A DNA stretch of 64,000 nucleotides from Thermodesulforhabdaceae bacterium (GTDB lineage: Bacteria; Desulfobacterota; Syntrophobacteria; Syntrophobacterales; Thermodesulforhabdaceae), in contig JBBFKT010000008.1 in NCBI GenBank assembly GCA_037482015.1, positions 35,665-99,664 on the forward strand, in the 5' to 3' direction. Positions 44,845-54,461 of this stretch are shown in pieces; the stretch's first letter is position 1; every line of letters begins with the position of its first letter. Below the pieces are notes generated by a model. It had not been told where the DNA came from and did no database searches. It saw nothing but the letters and a program-made list of their open reading frames with translations. The translations under genes were made by a program, and so were the position numbers.

Positions 44845-46824
44845 ATGATCGTGGTTGGAGTGGATACCGGTGGAACTTTTACGGATTTCATATTCCTGCG
44901 CGATGATGGAAGTTGGGGAATTTACAAGGTTCTTTCTACTCCCCATAATCCTGCAGAAGCGGTATTGAAGGGTCTTGAGTATATCACACAAGGCAAGCCG
45001 GCTCATGTGGTTCATGGATCAACGGTCGCAACAAACGCAATTCTCGAAAGAAAGGGAGCTCGCACCGCCCTTATAACCAATCGAAATTTCGAAGACATTA
45101 TAGAAATCGGTCGCCAGAACCGTCACGTCCTTTATGATCTTAAATATCGCAGGAGATCTACTCTAATTCCACCAGAACTGAGGTTCGGCATTTCCGGGCG
45201 TGTTGATTCTAAAGGTCGGGTTTTAGAGGAAATCGATCCCGGTGAAATAGAAAGTCTTACTAGCCGGCTTCTGGAAGAAAGGGTTGAATCAGTTGCCGTA
45301 TGTCTTCTCTTTTCTTTTCTTCACCCCGATCACGAAAAAACTCTTGGTAAAGCGCTGGAAAAAAGAGGTTTTTCCTATTCTCTTTCTTCGGAAGTTCTTC
45401 CGGAATTTCGAGAATACGAGCGGATGTCAACCACAGTTATAAACGCTTATGTTTCTCCAAAGATGACGCGTTACCTGAAAGACATAAAAAAACATCTTCC
45501 TGAAAAAAGCACTTTAAGAATAATGCAATCCAATGGTGGTAGTATTTCTGCCGAAACGGCTATGAAAGAGTCTGTAAGGACCATTCTTTCTGGACCCGCA
45601 GGTGGTGTAGTGGGAGCTTTTGAAATAGGAAAACTTGCGGGATTTGATCGCCTCATAACCTTTGACATGGGAGGAACAAGCACTGACGTTGCTCTTATCG
45701 ATGGAAGGCTACCTTTGACGGTTGAATCAATTATAGATGGCTTTCCAGTAAAGGTTCCCATGATCGATATCCATACCGTGGGAGCTGGAGGTGGATCAAT
45801 CGCTTATGAGGATAAGGGTGGGGCGCTGAGAGTCGGTCCAGTAAGCGCTGGAGCCGATCCTGGCCCCATATGCTACGGAAAGGGTGATAAAATAACCGTT
45901 ACGGACGCCAATCTATTTTTAGGTCGACTCGTTCCTGAATTCTTCCTTGGCGGCACAATGCGTCTTCACGAAGAAAGACTCAAACCTTACTTCCAGGAAA
46001 TGGCTTCTCGCTTAGGTATAAGCCCTTTGAAGCTTGCTGAAGGGATACTGAGCGTGGCAAATACAACCATGGAACGCGCCATAAGAGTAATATCGGTAGA
46101 AAGGGGTTATGATCCCAGGGAGTTTACTCTCTTTTCTTTTGGTGGGGCAGGAGGACTGCATGCTGCCTTCCTTGCGGAACTACTTAACATACCAAGAATT
46201 TTGATTCCCAAAGATCCGGGTATCATGTCTGCCGTAGGTATGTTGCTTGCGGACGTAATAAAAGATTACTCTCAGACCATAATGATTCGAGTGGCTCACG
46301 ACATTGAAACTACCGTAGAAAGTGTTTTTTCTAAGCTTTTGCAACAAGCCATGGATGATCTTGCGAAAGAAGGTTTTTCGAAAGATCAGATAATTATAGA
46401 AAAATATCTGGACATGAGATACGTTGGACAATCATATGAACTCATGATCCCCTGGGGATCTGACGCTGTCGATAGATTTAACAAAGAGCATCAAAAGACA
46501 TATGGTTATGCTCACAGTGATAAGCCTGTTGAAATTGTCAACCTTAGATTAAGAGCTATCGGTTCTCTTTTAAAACCATTTCCCAAACCTGAAACGGAAT
46601 ACCGAGCTGAGATAAACAGTGAAGCTCTTGTCGGGAAGAGAAACGTGGTCTTTGGTGGACAGATCATGTCCACGCAGGTTGTCCGAAGGGACCTGCTTTC
46701 GTTTGGGAATTCCATCCATGGGCCAGCTATTATTGTTGAATATTCCGGAACGACCGTGATACCCCCTGGATGGAAGGTTCGTGTTGACCAATACAAAAAT
46801 CTCATTATGGAACGGGAGAAATAA
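44845..46824 (+). CDS. hyuA: Hydantoinase/5-oxoprolinase family subunit A (HyuA)
   Basis: A 659-residue ATP-dependent amidase or carboxylase subunit with the actin-like ATPase start VGVDTGGTFTDF and FDMGGTSTDVALIDG, then the GAGGGSIAYEDKGG loop. Members are hydantoinases, 5-oxoprolinases, or acetone/acetophenone carboxylases; the substrate cannot be told from sequence. Its stop overlaps the hyuB start, so the subunits are co-translated. Confidence 0.93.
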   Translation: MIVVGVDTGGTFTDFIFLRDDGSWGIYKVLSTPHNPAEAVLKGLEYITQGKPAHVVHGSTVATNAILERKGARTALITNRNFEDIIEIGRQNRHVLYDLKYRRRSTLIPPELRFGISGRVDSKGRVLEEIDPGEIESLTSRLLEERVESVAVCLLFSFLHPDHEKTLGKALEKRGFSYSLSSEVLPEFREYERMSTTVINAYVSPKMTRYLKDIKKHLPEKSTLRIMQSNGGSISAETAMKESVRTILSGPAGGVVGAFEIGKLAGFDRLITFDMGGTSTDVALIDGRLPLTVESIIDGFPVKVPMIDIHTVGAGGGSIAYEDKGGALRVGPVSAGADPGPICYGKGDKITVTDANLFLGRLVPEFFLGGTMRLHEERLKPYFQEMASRLGISPLKLAEGILSVANTTMERAIRVISVERGYDPREFTLFSFGGAGGLHAAFLAELLNIPRILIPKDPGIMSAVGMLLADVIKDYSQTIMIRVAHDIETTVESVFSKLLQQAMDDLAKEGFSKDQIIIEKYLDMRYVGQSYELMIPWGSDAVDRFNKEHQKTYGYAHSDKPVEIVNLRLRAIGSLLKPFPKPETEYRAEINSEALVGKRNVVFGGQIMSTQVVRRDLLSFGNSIHGPAIIVEYSGTTVIPPGWKVRVDQYKNLIMEREK

Positions 46825-48398
46825 TGACGAGCAAAGAAATAGATCCTGTGCTCCTTGAGGTCTTTAAGAACCGTTTTGCATCAATTGCCGAGGAAATGGG
46901 AGTAACGTTAAATCGGACGGCCTATTCACCCAACATTAAGGAGCGTCGAGATTTCTCATGCGCTATTTTTAACTCCTCCGGGCAAATGGTGGCACAAGCA
47001 GCTCACATTCCGGTCCACCTGGGATCAATGCCTCTTTCTGTGAAATCCGCTATAGAAACATGCACCTTTTTCCCTGGTGACATGGTTATGCTGAATGACC
47101 CATACAAAGGTGGAACGCATCTTCCGGATGTTACCATAGTTGCACCTGTTTTTGCTGGAAGTGATAAACCTGTTTTCTTCGTAGCAAATCGGGCACATCA
47201 TGCAGATATAGGGGGCATTAGCTCAGGTTCTATGCCGCTTTCTCGCTCTCTCTACCAGGAAGGCATTATCATTCCACCCATTAAGATTGTTGAACAAGGA
47301 AGGCTGGATAAAAAACTTATGACCTTTTTTCTCAATAATGTTCGCACACCTGAAGAACGGGAAGGAGATCTATACGCTCAGATAATGGCAAACATGACAG
47401 GCATAAAGCGCCTGGAAGAACTGATTACCAAATACGGTCTGGAAGTTTGTCGGACTTACGCGGAAGCGCTTATGGATTACACCGAAAGAGTGATGCGAAG
47501 GGTCATAAGAGAGATACCCGATGGGGTATATCACTTTACCGATTTTATGGACGATGATGGGGTTGACAGAGAAGATATTGCAATCCGGCTCAAACTCGAA
47601 ATAAAGGGTGATGAGGCTATACTTGATTTCACAGAAAGCGACCTTCAGGTTTCCGGGAGTATAAACGCTGTTTATGCAATTACACTTTCCGCAGTTTTGT
47701 ATGTATTCAGGTGTTTGAGCGATGAGGATGTCCCGACCAATGAGGGCTTAAGCAGACCAATTAAAGTCATTACTCGTAAGGGAACTATCGTGGACGCCGA
47801 GTTCCCCGCTCCCGTCGCTGGAGGTAATGTCGAAACATCTCAAAGGATAGTGGACGTGATTCTAGGTGCTCTTGCACAGGCTATACCTGAAAAAGTGCCG
47901 GCAGCCAGCCAGGGCACGATGAACAACGTGGCAATTGGTGGAGTGAATCCTCAAACAGGAACTTCATTTGCCTATTATGAAACTATCGGTGGGGGAATGG
48001 GCGCAAGTTCGGATGGGGACGGTGAATCTGCCGTGCATAGTCACATGACGAACACCCTGAACACGCCTGTGGAAGCCTTAGAATATTCGTATCCTCTGAT
48101 GGTAACGCAATACTCCATAAGAAAAGGATCGGGAGGGAGAGGGAAATTCAGGGGAGGAGATGGAATTATTCGAGAGATTAAGCTTCTAGCTGATTCTGAA
48201 GTAACGATTCTTTCTGAACGTCGTCGTAGAGCACCCTACGGGCTTTCCGGCGGGGAAGCTGGCAGAAAAGGTCGCAATGTGGTAATAATAAACGGTGTTG
48301 AGAATGAAATCGGGGGCAAGTTTCACGGTTACTTGAAAGCTGGTGATGTGCTGAGGATAGAAACGCCCGGAGGCGGTGGGTTCGGATCTGTCGATTAA
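46824..48398 (+). CDS. hyuB: Hydantoinase/5-oxoprolinase family subunit B (HyuB)
   Basis: A 524-residue partner of HyuA (ERRDFSCAIFNSSGQMVAQA near residue 39; NDPYKGGTHLPD; C-terminal ETPGGGGFGS). The metal-binding His/Asp pattern of the family is visible (THLPDVT; NRAHHADIGG). No transporter or third subunit of an acetone carboxylase follows, so a hydantoinase- or oxoprolinase-like reaction is more likely. Confidence 0.94.
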   Translation: MTSKEIDPVLLEVFKNRFASIAEEMGVTLNRTAYSPNIKERRDFSCAIFNSSGQMVAQAAHIPVHLGSMPLSVKSAIETCTFFPGDMVMLNDPYKGGTHLPDVTIVAPVFAGSDKPVFFVANRAHHADIGGISSGSMPLSRSLYQEGIIIPPIKIVEQGRLDKKLMTFFLNNVRTPEEREGDLYAQIMANMTGIKRLEELITKYGLEVCRTYAEALMDYTERVMRRVIREIPDGVYHFTDFMDDDGVDREDIAIRLKLEIKGDEAILDFTESDLQVSGSINAVYAITLSAVLYVFRCLSDEDVPTNEGLSRPIKVITRKGTIVDAEFPAPVAGGNVETSQRIVDVILGALAQAIPEKVPAASQGTMNNVAIGGVNPQTGTSFAYYETIGGGMGASSDGDGESAVHSHMTNTLNTPVEALEYSYPLMVTQYSIRKGSGGRGKFRGGDGIIREIKLLADSEVTILSERRRRAPYGLSGGEAGRKGRNVVIINGVENEIGGKFHGYLKAGDVLRIETPGGGGFGSVD

Positions 48399-48464
48399 GA
48401 CATAGATACAGTTCCCTGACTGGAATTTAAGAATCAGGGTTTATCGATTATTGCCGTTCGACTT

Positions 48465-49307
48465 TCAATCCCGAGTTCCTATTTCGCACACAGCATGCAC
48501 AACCGATGTAAGAACACCAAGCAGTAAAATTCCTTCTACAGGTGCCATAATATGATACTTTATTCCACTGCCAGTGTAACGCCAAAATGGTTCAAAATGC
48601 TGAAAGGAAAGAATAAAGTGCCCATTTTGTATAGCTCGAGCAGGATCGGCCAGGGGATTTTCCAGTTCAACTATGCCAGTTAAAATTCCGACAGTAAACA
48701 AAGCAACAACAGCAAAAATTAATCCATAGCCAACGTTAAAAATCCAATGATCTCTACGTAGAAATGCTTTCTGCGTTACCGCATGGTAAAAAGCAACCCC
48801 CACAATGGCTCCACAAAAATTAAGCACCATGTCGTTAAAGTCCAGGTAAGGAGTAAACCGGGGATGTAAGATATAGTTAACTGTCTCATCCAATATTCCC
48901 AAGAATGTAACTATAGAAACGGCTTTTGCTGTGTCTCCAATAAGAACAATACCCCAAAGGGCAAGCAATGCGTATTGAGGAAAATGAACGATTTCCACCA
49001 TGGAACAAATCAGCAAACTGTAAGCTACAAAACATAACAGGATGGAAACAAACCAAAAACCAAGAGTTTTTAGTGTCCGAGAGAGCTTTTCAGAAGATTT
49101 TAGGGAACCCACAGCAATCCAAATCGTTAAGGAAAAAAAGCCAAAAACAGCAATAATCACAAGAAGTCTTTCTACATTCTTTCTTCCCCATGATAAGACA
49201 ATTCCTTCGTAGAATTTCGATATTCGTTGATGACCAAGCACATTGAACATAAAGAAGGAGAAGAATAAAGCCCATGAGAAAAGTTGTTTTACTTTTGTGG
49301 CTAACAT
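48465..49307 (-). CDS. VanZ-like integral membrane protein
   Basis: About 280 residues with six or seven membrane helices. The VanZ-type signature is present: EIVHFPQYALLALWG, then FLGILDETVNYILHP and YLDFNDMVLNFCGAIVG with Asp and Asn in the polar turn. Function of the family is unclear beyond teicoplanin resistance and cell-envelope roles. The 5' end is uncertain: the frame extends to 49361, which would overlap the divergent gene by 88 bases, and no candidate start has a good ribosome-binding site. Confidence 0.75.
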   Translation of the reverse strand: MLATKVKQLFSWALFFSFFMFNVLGHQRISKFYEGIVLSWGRKNVERLLVIIAVFGFFSLTIWIAVGSLKSSEKLSRTLKTLGFWFVSILLCFVAYSLLICSMVEIVHFPQYALLALWGIVLIGDTAKAVSIVTFLGILDETVNYILHPRFTPYLDFNDMVLNFCGAIVGVAFYHAVTQKAFLRRDHWIFNVGYGLIFAVVALFTVGILTGIVELENPLADPARAIQNGHFILSFQHFEPFWRYTGSGIKYHIMAPVEGILLLGVLTSVVHAVCEIGTRD

Positions 49308-51442
49308 GGCTTTTTGTAATTTTCTACTATGGAGTTCCGCGTAATGCTCACTGTGCTCCATCTTCTACAAACTTTACACCCTTATCATCCTTATCGAGAG
49401 AAAAAATATTTGTAGAGCTAACAAAAACCTTCAAACTATCTCGTTCAGAGCAAGAGGGTGTTAAGTTTATAGTCGAACATCTAAGCGATACGGACATAAT
49501 CCGTGCTGATATTAAGGATATTGCTGATCATGTTCATTACTCCTACATAGCAAAAGACATTATGCCCTGGGGACGTAGCATTCCGGAGCCGGTATTTCTA
49601 AACTTTGTACTTTTTCATCGAGCCGCTCAAGAACCGTTCGAAGCTTACAAACCCAGGTTTTTCAGCCTGCTTGCACCGAAAGTCTTCCAGGCAAAAACCA
49701 TACGTGAAGCCGCTTTGATAGTCAATAAGTGGTGTGGAGAACAGGTTTTTTTCAGACCCACCAGTGGATGGGACATTGGGCCCATCAGTCTCCTTAAAAG
49801 AGGTTTCGGACGATGCGAAGAACTGGCTGTTCTTCTTGTGTCAGCTCTTCGTAGCGTTTCAATCCCTGCCCGCATCGCCTGGACTCCAGCGTGGAGACAT
49901 GCAGACGGAAATCATGCCTGGGTAGAAGTCTATCTCGACGACGGAAAATGGCATTTTCTTGATGCTACATCTCCTCAGGAAGACTTCGACAATCCCTGGT
50001 TCAAACCTTTGCTAAAATATGCTTCCACTATCTGGACTACATCGCTTACGGGCGACTCCTGTAACGATCCTTATCCCTACGCTGGAGTGTTTCTCTGTAA
50101 CGAAACCGAGCGATATACTTCTACGCAGCAAATACGAGTCTTAGTGCAAGATGCCCAAACGGGCTTTTCCACAAAGGCTTCCGTAAGGCTTCTTCTGTGG
50201 AACAGCGGAAGACTCAGAGCGGTGGCAACTAAAACTACTGATGATACCGGCTCGGCAACCTTCAAAGTTGGACATGGAGGATATTTTATCGAAGCCATAA
50301 CTCAAGAGGGCAAAAAGAAAGGCTTTCTGTGTTATCAAGCAGATGATAATGAAACCATTTCCATAAATGTTAGTGATGATCTTCCGGAATCTTTTGATTG
50401 CAGATTAAATCCTCCAGAAGATGTTAACTCTTATTCCTCTTCTTCAACATTTCCACCAATCGATCCATCAAGGTCTGAAACCGCTATAGACTCCATGAGA
50501 AAACTGGTTTCTTCATGGCGTAAAGATATAAATCAAGATATTGTAAATCGCCTTGCTGAGATAGGCCCAAATGCCTTTTCACTACTTGCTCTTATGGATA
50601 TTCTCACACATCCAGAAATTGAAGCATTGAAATACATTCTTACTTCAACTGATCCTAAAGGACTTGCTTTAGCAACCCCCTTAGAAATGAGACAGCACAT
50701 CGCTCACAAACTGAAAACCAGATCAGAAAGAATCCAGGGTGGGATTAGATACAATGATGAAATCTTCTGGGACTATGTTTTGGCTCCCCGCATTTATGAT
50801 GAGCCTCCTTTTTGGCAGTCTCCCAGGCTGGCAAAACTTCTTGACCTAAATCCCAATGCGACACTGTCTCAGATAGCCAAGAAAGTTTTAAAATTCAGTA
50901 ACCAAATTCGCCAGATTCCTCCAAAATTTCATAGTGACTCATTAAATCCGGAAGAAATCTTGACCTATAGAATTTCGCACTCACACAAAGAGACTCTTAT
51001 CACCCTTGGAAGTCTTTTTAGATCAGTCGGTATAGCTGTTTTATACGATGAGGTCGAGAACACTATTTTGATCCACGATGGTAAAAAATGGTTAAGGTTC
51101 AACCCTGAAGCTAGATCATATAAAGAGGCATTCCTTTATACATTGCCCCTTGGGGAATTAATTATCAAAATCGGAGGACAGGAATCCCCTTGTCCAGAAA
51201 ATTATCCGTCCTACGGTGTTGATTTTTCCCTCACAAAACTCGATGGTGACAAAAGAATATTCGTTAAAAAACCTCAAATACACCGGGATGATAGAACATG
51301 TAGTCTACGTATTGCAGTTCCTCCGGGATATTATGAATTAACTACGGGACGAAGGTTTAATTCGGCAGAAACAGATGTTTTTATAAAATGGCTCAAGATT
51401 GGAAGCGGGGAGCAATTAAGAACTGATCTTCCAGCAAATTAA
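49274..51442 (+). CDS. Secreted transglutaminase-like protein
   Basis: A 722-residue protein with signal peptide (VVLLLWLTWLFVIFYYG) and a transglutaminase-like cysteine-peptidase domain at about 130-250: Cys in RGFGRCEELAVLL, His in DGNHAWVEVYL and Asp in WHFLDATSP, a full catalytic triad. A beta-sandwich (about 275-365, VLVQDAQTGF...GHGGYFIEA) follows, then a helical C-terminal half with a possible degenerate second transglutaminase-like fold. Likely periplasmic peptidase or cross-linker; no known substrate. Divergent from the VanZ-like gene. Confidence 0.85.
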   Translation: MRKVVLLLWLTWLFVIFYYGVPRNAHCAPSSTNFTPLSSLSREKIFVELTKTFKLSRSEQEGVKFIVEHLSDTDIIRADIKDIADHVHYSYIAKDIMPWGRSIPEPVFLNFVLFHRAAQEPFEAYKPRFFSLLAPKVFQAKTIREAALIVNKWCGEQVFFRPTSGWDIGPISLLKRGFGRCEELAVLLVSALRSVSIPARIAWTPAWRHADGNHAWVEVYLDDGKWHFLDATSPQEDFDNPWFKPLLKYASTIWTTSLTGDSCNDPYPYAGVFLCNETERYTSTQQIRVLVQDAQTGFSTKASVRLLLWNSGRLRAVATKTTDDTGSATFKVGHGGYFIEAITQEGKKKGFLCYQADDNETISINVSDDLPESFDCRLNPPEDVNSYSSSSTFPPIDPSRSETAIDSMRKLVSSWRKDINQDIVNRLAEIGPNAFSLLALMDILTHPEIEALKYILTSTDPKGLALATPLEMRQHIAHKLKTRSERIQGGIRYNDEIFWDYVLAPRIYDEPPFWQSPRLAKLLDLNPNATLSQIAKKVLKFSNQIRQIPPKFHSDSLNPEEILTYRISHSHKETLITLGSLFRSVGIAVLYDEVENTILIHDGKKWLRFNPEARSYKEAFLYTLPLGELIIKIGGQESPCPENYPSYGVDFSLTKLDGDKRIFVKKPQIHRDDRTCSLRIAVPPGYYELTTGRRFNSAETDVFIKWLKIGSGEQLRTDLPAN

Positions 51443-51455
51443 TAGTGTAGATGAT

Positions 51456-51479
51456 CGGGGCACATCATAACGTGCCCCG
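51456..51479. terminator. Hairpin between convergent genes
   Basis: CGGGGCAC (51456-51463) and GTGCCCCG (51472-51479) form an 8-bp GC-rich stem between the convergent transglutaminase and tonB genes. No T-run follows. It shares its core with the palindrome at 35202-35231. Confidence 0.5.
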
Positions 51480-51512
51480 AAATTACAAAACGGGAGCCCA
51501 AATTTTTCGGTC

Positions 51513-52343
51513 TCACCGCTGAACAAGCTGGAATCTTATAGGAATTTTGACGTAACAAGGTATAGGCACGCCCTTTTCTCTGGCTGGATAAAAAGTGGAT
51601 CTTTTAATTGCCTCAAGGGCTGCCTCATCAAAAGCTCTTCCTGCACTTTTTACTACCTCAGCTTTTTTTACTCGCCCTGTTTCATCAACAAGAACCTTAA
51701 GGAGCACATAGCCTTCCTGTCCTAACCTTCTTGCAAATTCAGGGTATTCTGGTTTAACCATGTTTTTGAAAGAAGGCCCCTGGTTACTTCCAAAAGCCAC
51801 TTCTTTAATCATTCCTGATGTATCTTCATCTGCCCCTGTGCCTTTCCCTAGCATTTTACCCATAACTGGCTCGGGTATAACCGCAGGAGGAGCATTTTCT
51901 AGCTTTTGATCTGCTGGAACCGGTGGAACCGTCATTCCTTCGAGATCGGGTTTATCATATTGCTTAGCGATAAGCGGTGAAATACGGGGAGTATGTCCTT
52001 TCTTTTCGGCGACAGGTGCCTTTTTAGCTTCTTTCTTTGGAGGAGGTGGTGGAAGCGGACGAGAGACGGTCTTTTCCAACTCCTTTTCTGCCACAGGCTC
52101 AGAAGGATTTTCTTTAGGTGGTGGAGGTTCAGGTTCCTCAATTTTGGGTGGTGGCACTTCCTGAACAGGTTCCTCCTTTTTGACAGCAACCAACTCTATG
52201 GGAACCGGTTCTTTTTGAATTCCTCCATTCCGCCAGCCTTTATTAATCCCGACAACGCCAAAAACCAAGCTGTGAAGGCTAAAAGAAATAATGAATGCTA
52301 ATATACTAACATTCCTTTCATTTAGGTTGAACCTGAAGAGCAA
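51513..52343 (-). CDS. tonB: TonB energy-transducing protein
   Basis: A 276-residue protein with an N-terminal membrane anchor (VSILAFIISFSLHSLVFGVV), a Pro/Glu/Lys-rich periplasmic spacer (about 45-165) and a C-terminal TonB domain (YPEFARRLGQEGYVLLKVLV; RSTFYPAREKG). Start codon TTG at 52343 inside the exbD 3' end. With ExbB and ExbD it passes proton-motive energy to outer-membrane receptors such as the one at 32694-34727. Confidence 0.93.
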   Translation of the reverse strand: MLFRFNLNERNVSILAFIISFSLHSLVFGVVGINKGWRNGGIQKEPVPIELVAVKKEEPVQEVPPPKIEEPEPPPPKENPSEPVAEKELEKTVSRPLPPPPPKKEAKKAPVAEKKGHTPRISPLIAKQYDKPDLEGMTVPPVPADQKLENAPPAVIPEPVMGKMLGKGTGADEDTSGMIKEVAFGSNQGPSFKNMVKPEYPEFARRLGQEGYVLLKVLVDETGRVKKAEVVKSAGRAFDEAALEAIKRSTFYPAREKGVPIPCYVKIPIRFQLVQR

Positions 52344-52710
52344 GCCTCTTCACCCCCTCTCCTCTTAAAATGTCCAAAATTCTTACGGCATCGCCGTAGT
52401 AAACCCGCTCATCAGCGGAAACAATCACCTGAAGGTCTTCGTTTTCTTCTCGAAACTTTTTTATGCTTTCTATAAGTTCTTCCTTTGTAACACCGTAACC
52501 ATTAAGGGCAAGTTGACCTTCTTGATTTATCCAGACGGTAACGGGCGACATTTTGGATGCATCGGCGTTATCCGCTTCCGGGAGTTTAACCTTAAAAACG
52601 GATGGGCCCATAATCTGAGCCACAAGAAGAAAGATAATGAGGATGACGAGAACGATATCGACAAGAGGGATAACGTTGATTTCAGTTATTAATTCTTCAT
52701 CTCTTTTCAT
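52318..52710 (-). CDS. exbD: Biopolymer transport protein ExbD
   Basis: A 130-residue protein with one transmembrane helix (about 10-32) containing the essential Asp in NVIPLVDIVLVILIIF, and a periplasmic domain ending ALQVQPK. Its ATG overlaps the exbB stop by 4 bases. TolR is the alternative name, but the adjacent tonB decides for ExbD. Confidence 0.95.
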   Translation of the reverse strand: MKRDEELITEINVIPLVDIVLVILIIFLLVAQIMGPSVFKVKLPEADNADASKMSPVTVWINQEGQLALNGYGVTKEELIESIKKFREENEDLQVIVSADERVYYGDAVRILDILRGEGVKRLALQVQPK

Positions 52711-53324
52711 TGTTGCACCTCTTTAAGGATTAGATAACTCATGGCGTCGGCATAAGCTAAAAGGTTGCTTTCCTTTTTTTTGAAGTAGTTATAAGCGAGA
52801 GTGCAAGGGATAGCTACGAACAGGCCAAGAGCGGTAGCGACGAGAGCTTCTGCGATAGCTGCCATAATTTGGGCACCCCCGTGACCCGTGGTGCCGAGAA
52901 CTCTGAAGGCATGAACAATGCCCATAACAGTTCCAAAAAGGCCAATAAAGGGAGCGTTCGAGCCAAGAGTTCCAAGGAAAGACAAACGTTTGTCAAGGGC
53001 AAGTTTAAGGAGAACTTTTTCAGCTTCCAGAGCGCCTTCAATTTTTTTGAAACCAAAGGGCAAAGCCTGAAAAGCAACGGTTATAAGATTAACGAGAGGG
53101 GTTTGAATATTAGAAGAGGTTCGCTGAATATCTTCAATTTTACGGTCACAAAGACAACGATTGAAAGCCTGCCAAAGTTTCTGTGTTTCTCGTTCCCATT
53201 TAGAAAAAAGAATATATCGCTCAATAATGAAAGCTATAGAAATACAGCTTAAAATCAAAAGTAGCAAAAGAATCCAGTCTCCTCCGACAACTGCACAGGT
53301 AACAAGGAAATTGGTAACATTCAT
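52707..53324 (-). CDS. exbB: Biopolymer transport protein ExbB
   Basis: A 205-residue MotA/TolQ/ExbB-family proton-channel protein with three helices: one near the start (LLLLLILSCISIAFIIERYI), and two in the C-terminal half around LGSNAPFIGLFGTVMGIVHA and AEALVATALGLFVAIPCTLAYN. First gene of exbB-exbD-tonB. Confidence 0.95.
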   Translation of the reverse strand: MNVTNFLVTCAVVGGDWILLLLLILSCISIAFIIERYILFSKWERETQKLWQAFNRCLCDRKIEDIQRTSSNIQTPLVNLITVAFQALPFGFKKIEGALEAEKVLLKLALDKRLSFLGTLGSNAPFIGLFGTVMGIVHAFRVLGTTGHGGAQIMAAIAEALVATALGLFVAIPCTLAYNYFKKKESNLLAYADAMSYLILKEVQQ

Positions 53325-53369
53325 AGTATCTCCCCCTACGACTTTGATTTTATTGGGTTTTGCCTACAA

Positions 53370-53418
53370 ATAAATAAAGCCATGAAGACTCATCAAGAAG
53401 CCTTCATGGCTTTATTTT
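53370..53418. terminator. Strong bidirectional hairpin upstream of exbB
   Basis: AATAAAGCCATGAAG (from about 53373) pairs with CTTCATGGCTTTATT (53402-53416) over a 14-base loop, with T-rich tails on both strands. It separates the leftward exbB operon from the rightward parA operon and resembles an intrinsic terminator, although no gene enters from either side at this point; a leader structure of exbB is possible. Confidence 0.55.
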
Positions 53419-53621
53419 CAGGGCTTTTTATACTCCCAACGCATGCCAAGTCAAGGGGGAAATGAAGACATTCGAAAAATAAACATTCACGAAAGAATTC
53501 TTTTACTTTGCCATTTCAGCATGAGAACCACTAAGATAGCAAAAAGTTGTGAGTTAAATTTAATACCATCATACTAATTGAACGGAAGCGGAATAAGTGG
53601 TATTAAAAACCGACTTTAAAA

Positions 53622-53637
53622 TGTTTCACGTGAAACA
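53622..53637. promoter_or_regulatory. parS centromere site
   Basis: TGTTTCACGTGAAACA is the perfect 16-base parS palindrome bound by chromosomal ParB/Spo0J. It lies 12 bases before the parA start. parS sites cluster near the replication origin, so this part of the window is probably origin-proximal and chromosomal. Confidence 0.97.
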
Positions 53638-53649
53638 CTTTAATGGATC

Positions 53650-54459
53650 ATGAACAAAACCTTAAGGAGTGTTGAGGGGTTGTCAAAACAAGCTTTTGTT
53701 GTTTCCATAGCAAACCAGAAAGGTGGAGTCGGAAAAACTACCACAGCCGTGAATCTATCAGTAGGGGTAGCAAAGCTCGGGTATCGAGTCCTCTTAATTG
53801 ACGCTGATCCCCAAGCTAACGCTTCAAGCGGTTTTGGGCTTAGAATAAACAGCAAAGATCCTTCCTTTGCCGATTTTTTTACGGGTGAAATAAGTAACCT
53901 GCCCATCATGCGCCCCTTTGTAAACATCGATCTCTGGGTTAGCCCTTCTCATAGAAAACTTGCTTCTGTCGAATGGACATCTGGAAAATCCTCATTCCAA
54001 AATGAAAAATTTTTATCCCAAGCAATTCAAGAAATTCGTAAAGATTTCGACATAATCTTTTTCGACTGCCCACCATCACTTGGATTGATTACCGTAAACT
54101 GTATAGTCGGAAGTGATGCCGTGCTAATCCCACTCCAGTGTGAATACTACGCTCTTGAAGGCTTATCATTCCTGTTAGATACAATTCGCAGAATTAAAAC
54201 CCGCTGGAACCCCTTTCTGCGCATAAACGGTATTGTCTTTACTATGTTCGATCGCCGAAATAACCTGTCTCATCAAGTTGTTCAGGAAATTCAATCAGCA
54301 TCCCCATTCTACGTTTACAAAACCACAATTCCAAGAAACGTCCGCCTTGGAGAAGCTCCAAGCCACGGTTTGCCAGCCGTAATTTATGATCCTCATTGCC
54401 CGGGATCTAAAGCATATCTAGAACTTTCCAAAGAATTCACAAAACGTCTAGGAGCATAG
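53650..54459 (+). CDS. parA: Chromosome-partitioning ATPase ParA (Soj)
   Basis: A 269-residue ParA-type ATPase with the deviant Walker A KGGVGKTT (IANQKGGVGKTTTAVNLS), Walker A' LLIDADPQAN and Walker B IIFFDCPPSLG. It drives parS segregation with ParB, encoded next. The first ATG at 53650 gives a 17-residue lead before the ATPase fold. Confidence 0.97.
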   Translation: MNKTLRSVEGLSKQAFVVSIANQKGGVGKTTTAVNLSVGVAKLGYRVLLIDADPQANASSGFGLRINSKDPSFADFFTGEISNLPIMRPFVNIDLWVSPSHRKLASVEWTSGKSSFQNEKFLSQAIQEIRKDFDIIFFDCPPSLGLITVNCIVGSDAVLIPLQCEYYALEGLSFLLDTIRRIKTRWNPFLRINGIVFTMFDRRNNLSHQVVQEIQSASPFYVYKTTIPRNVRLGEAPSHGLPAVIYDPHCPGSKAYLELSKEFTKRLGA

Positions 54460-54461
54460 CC

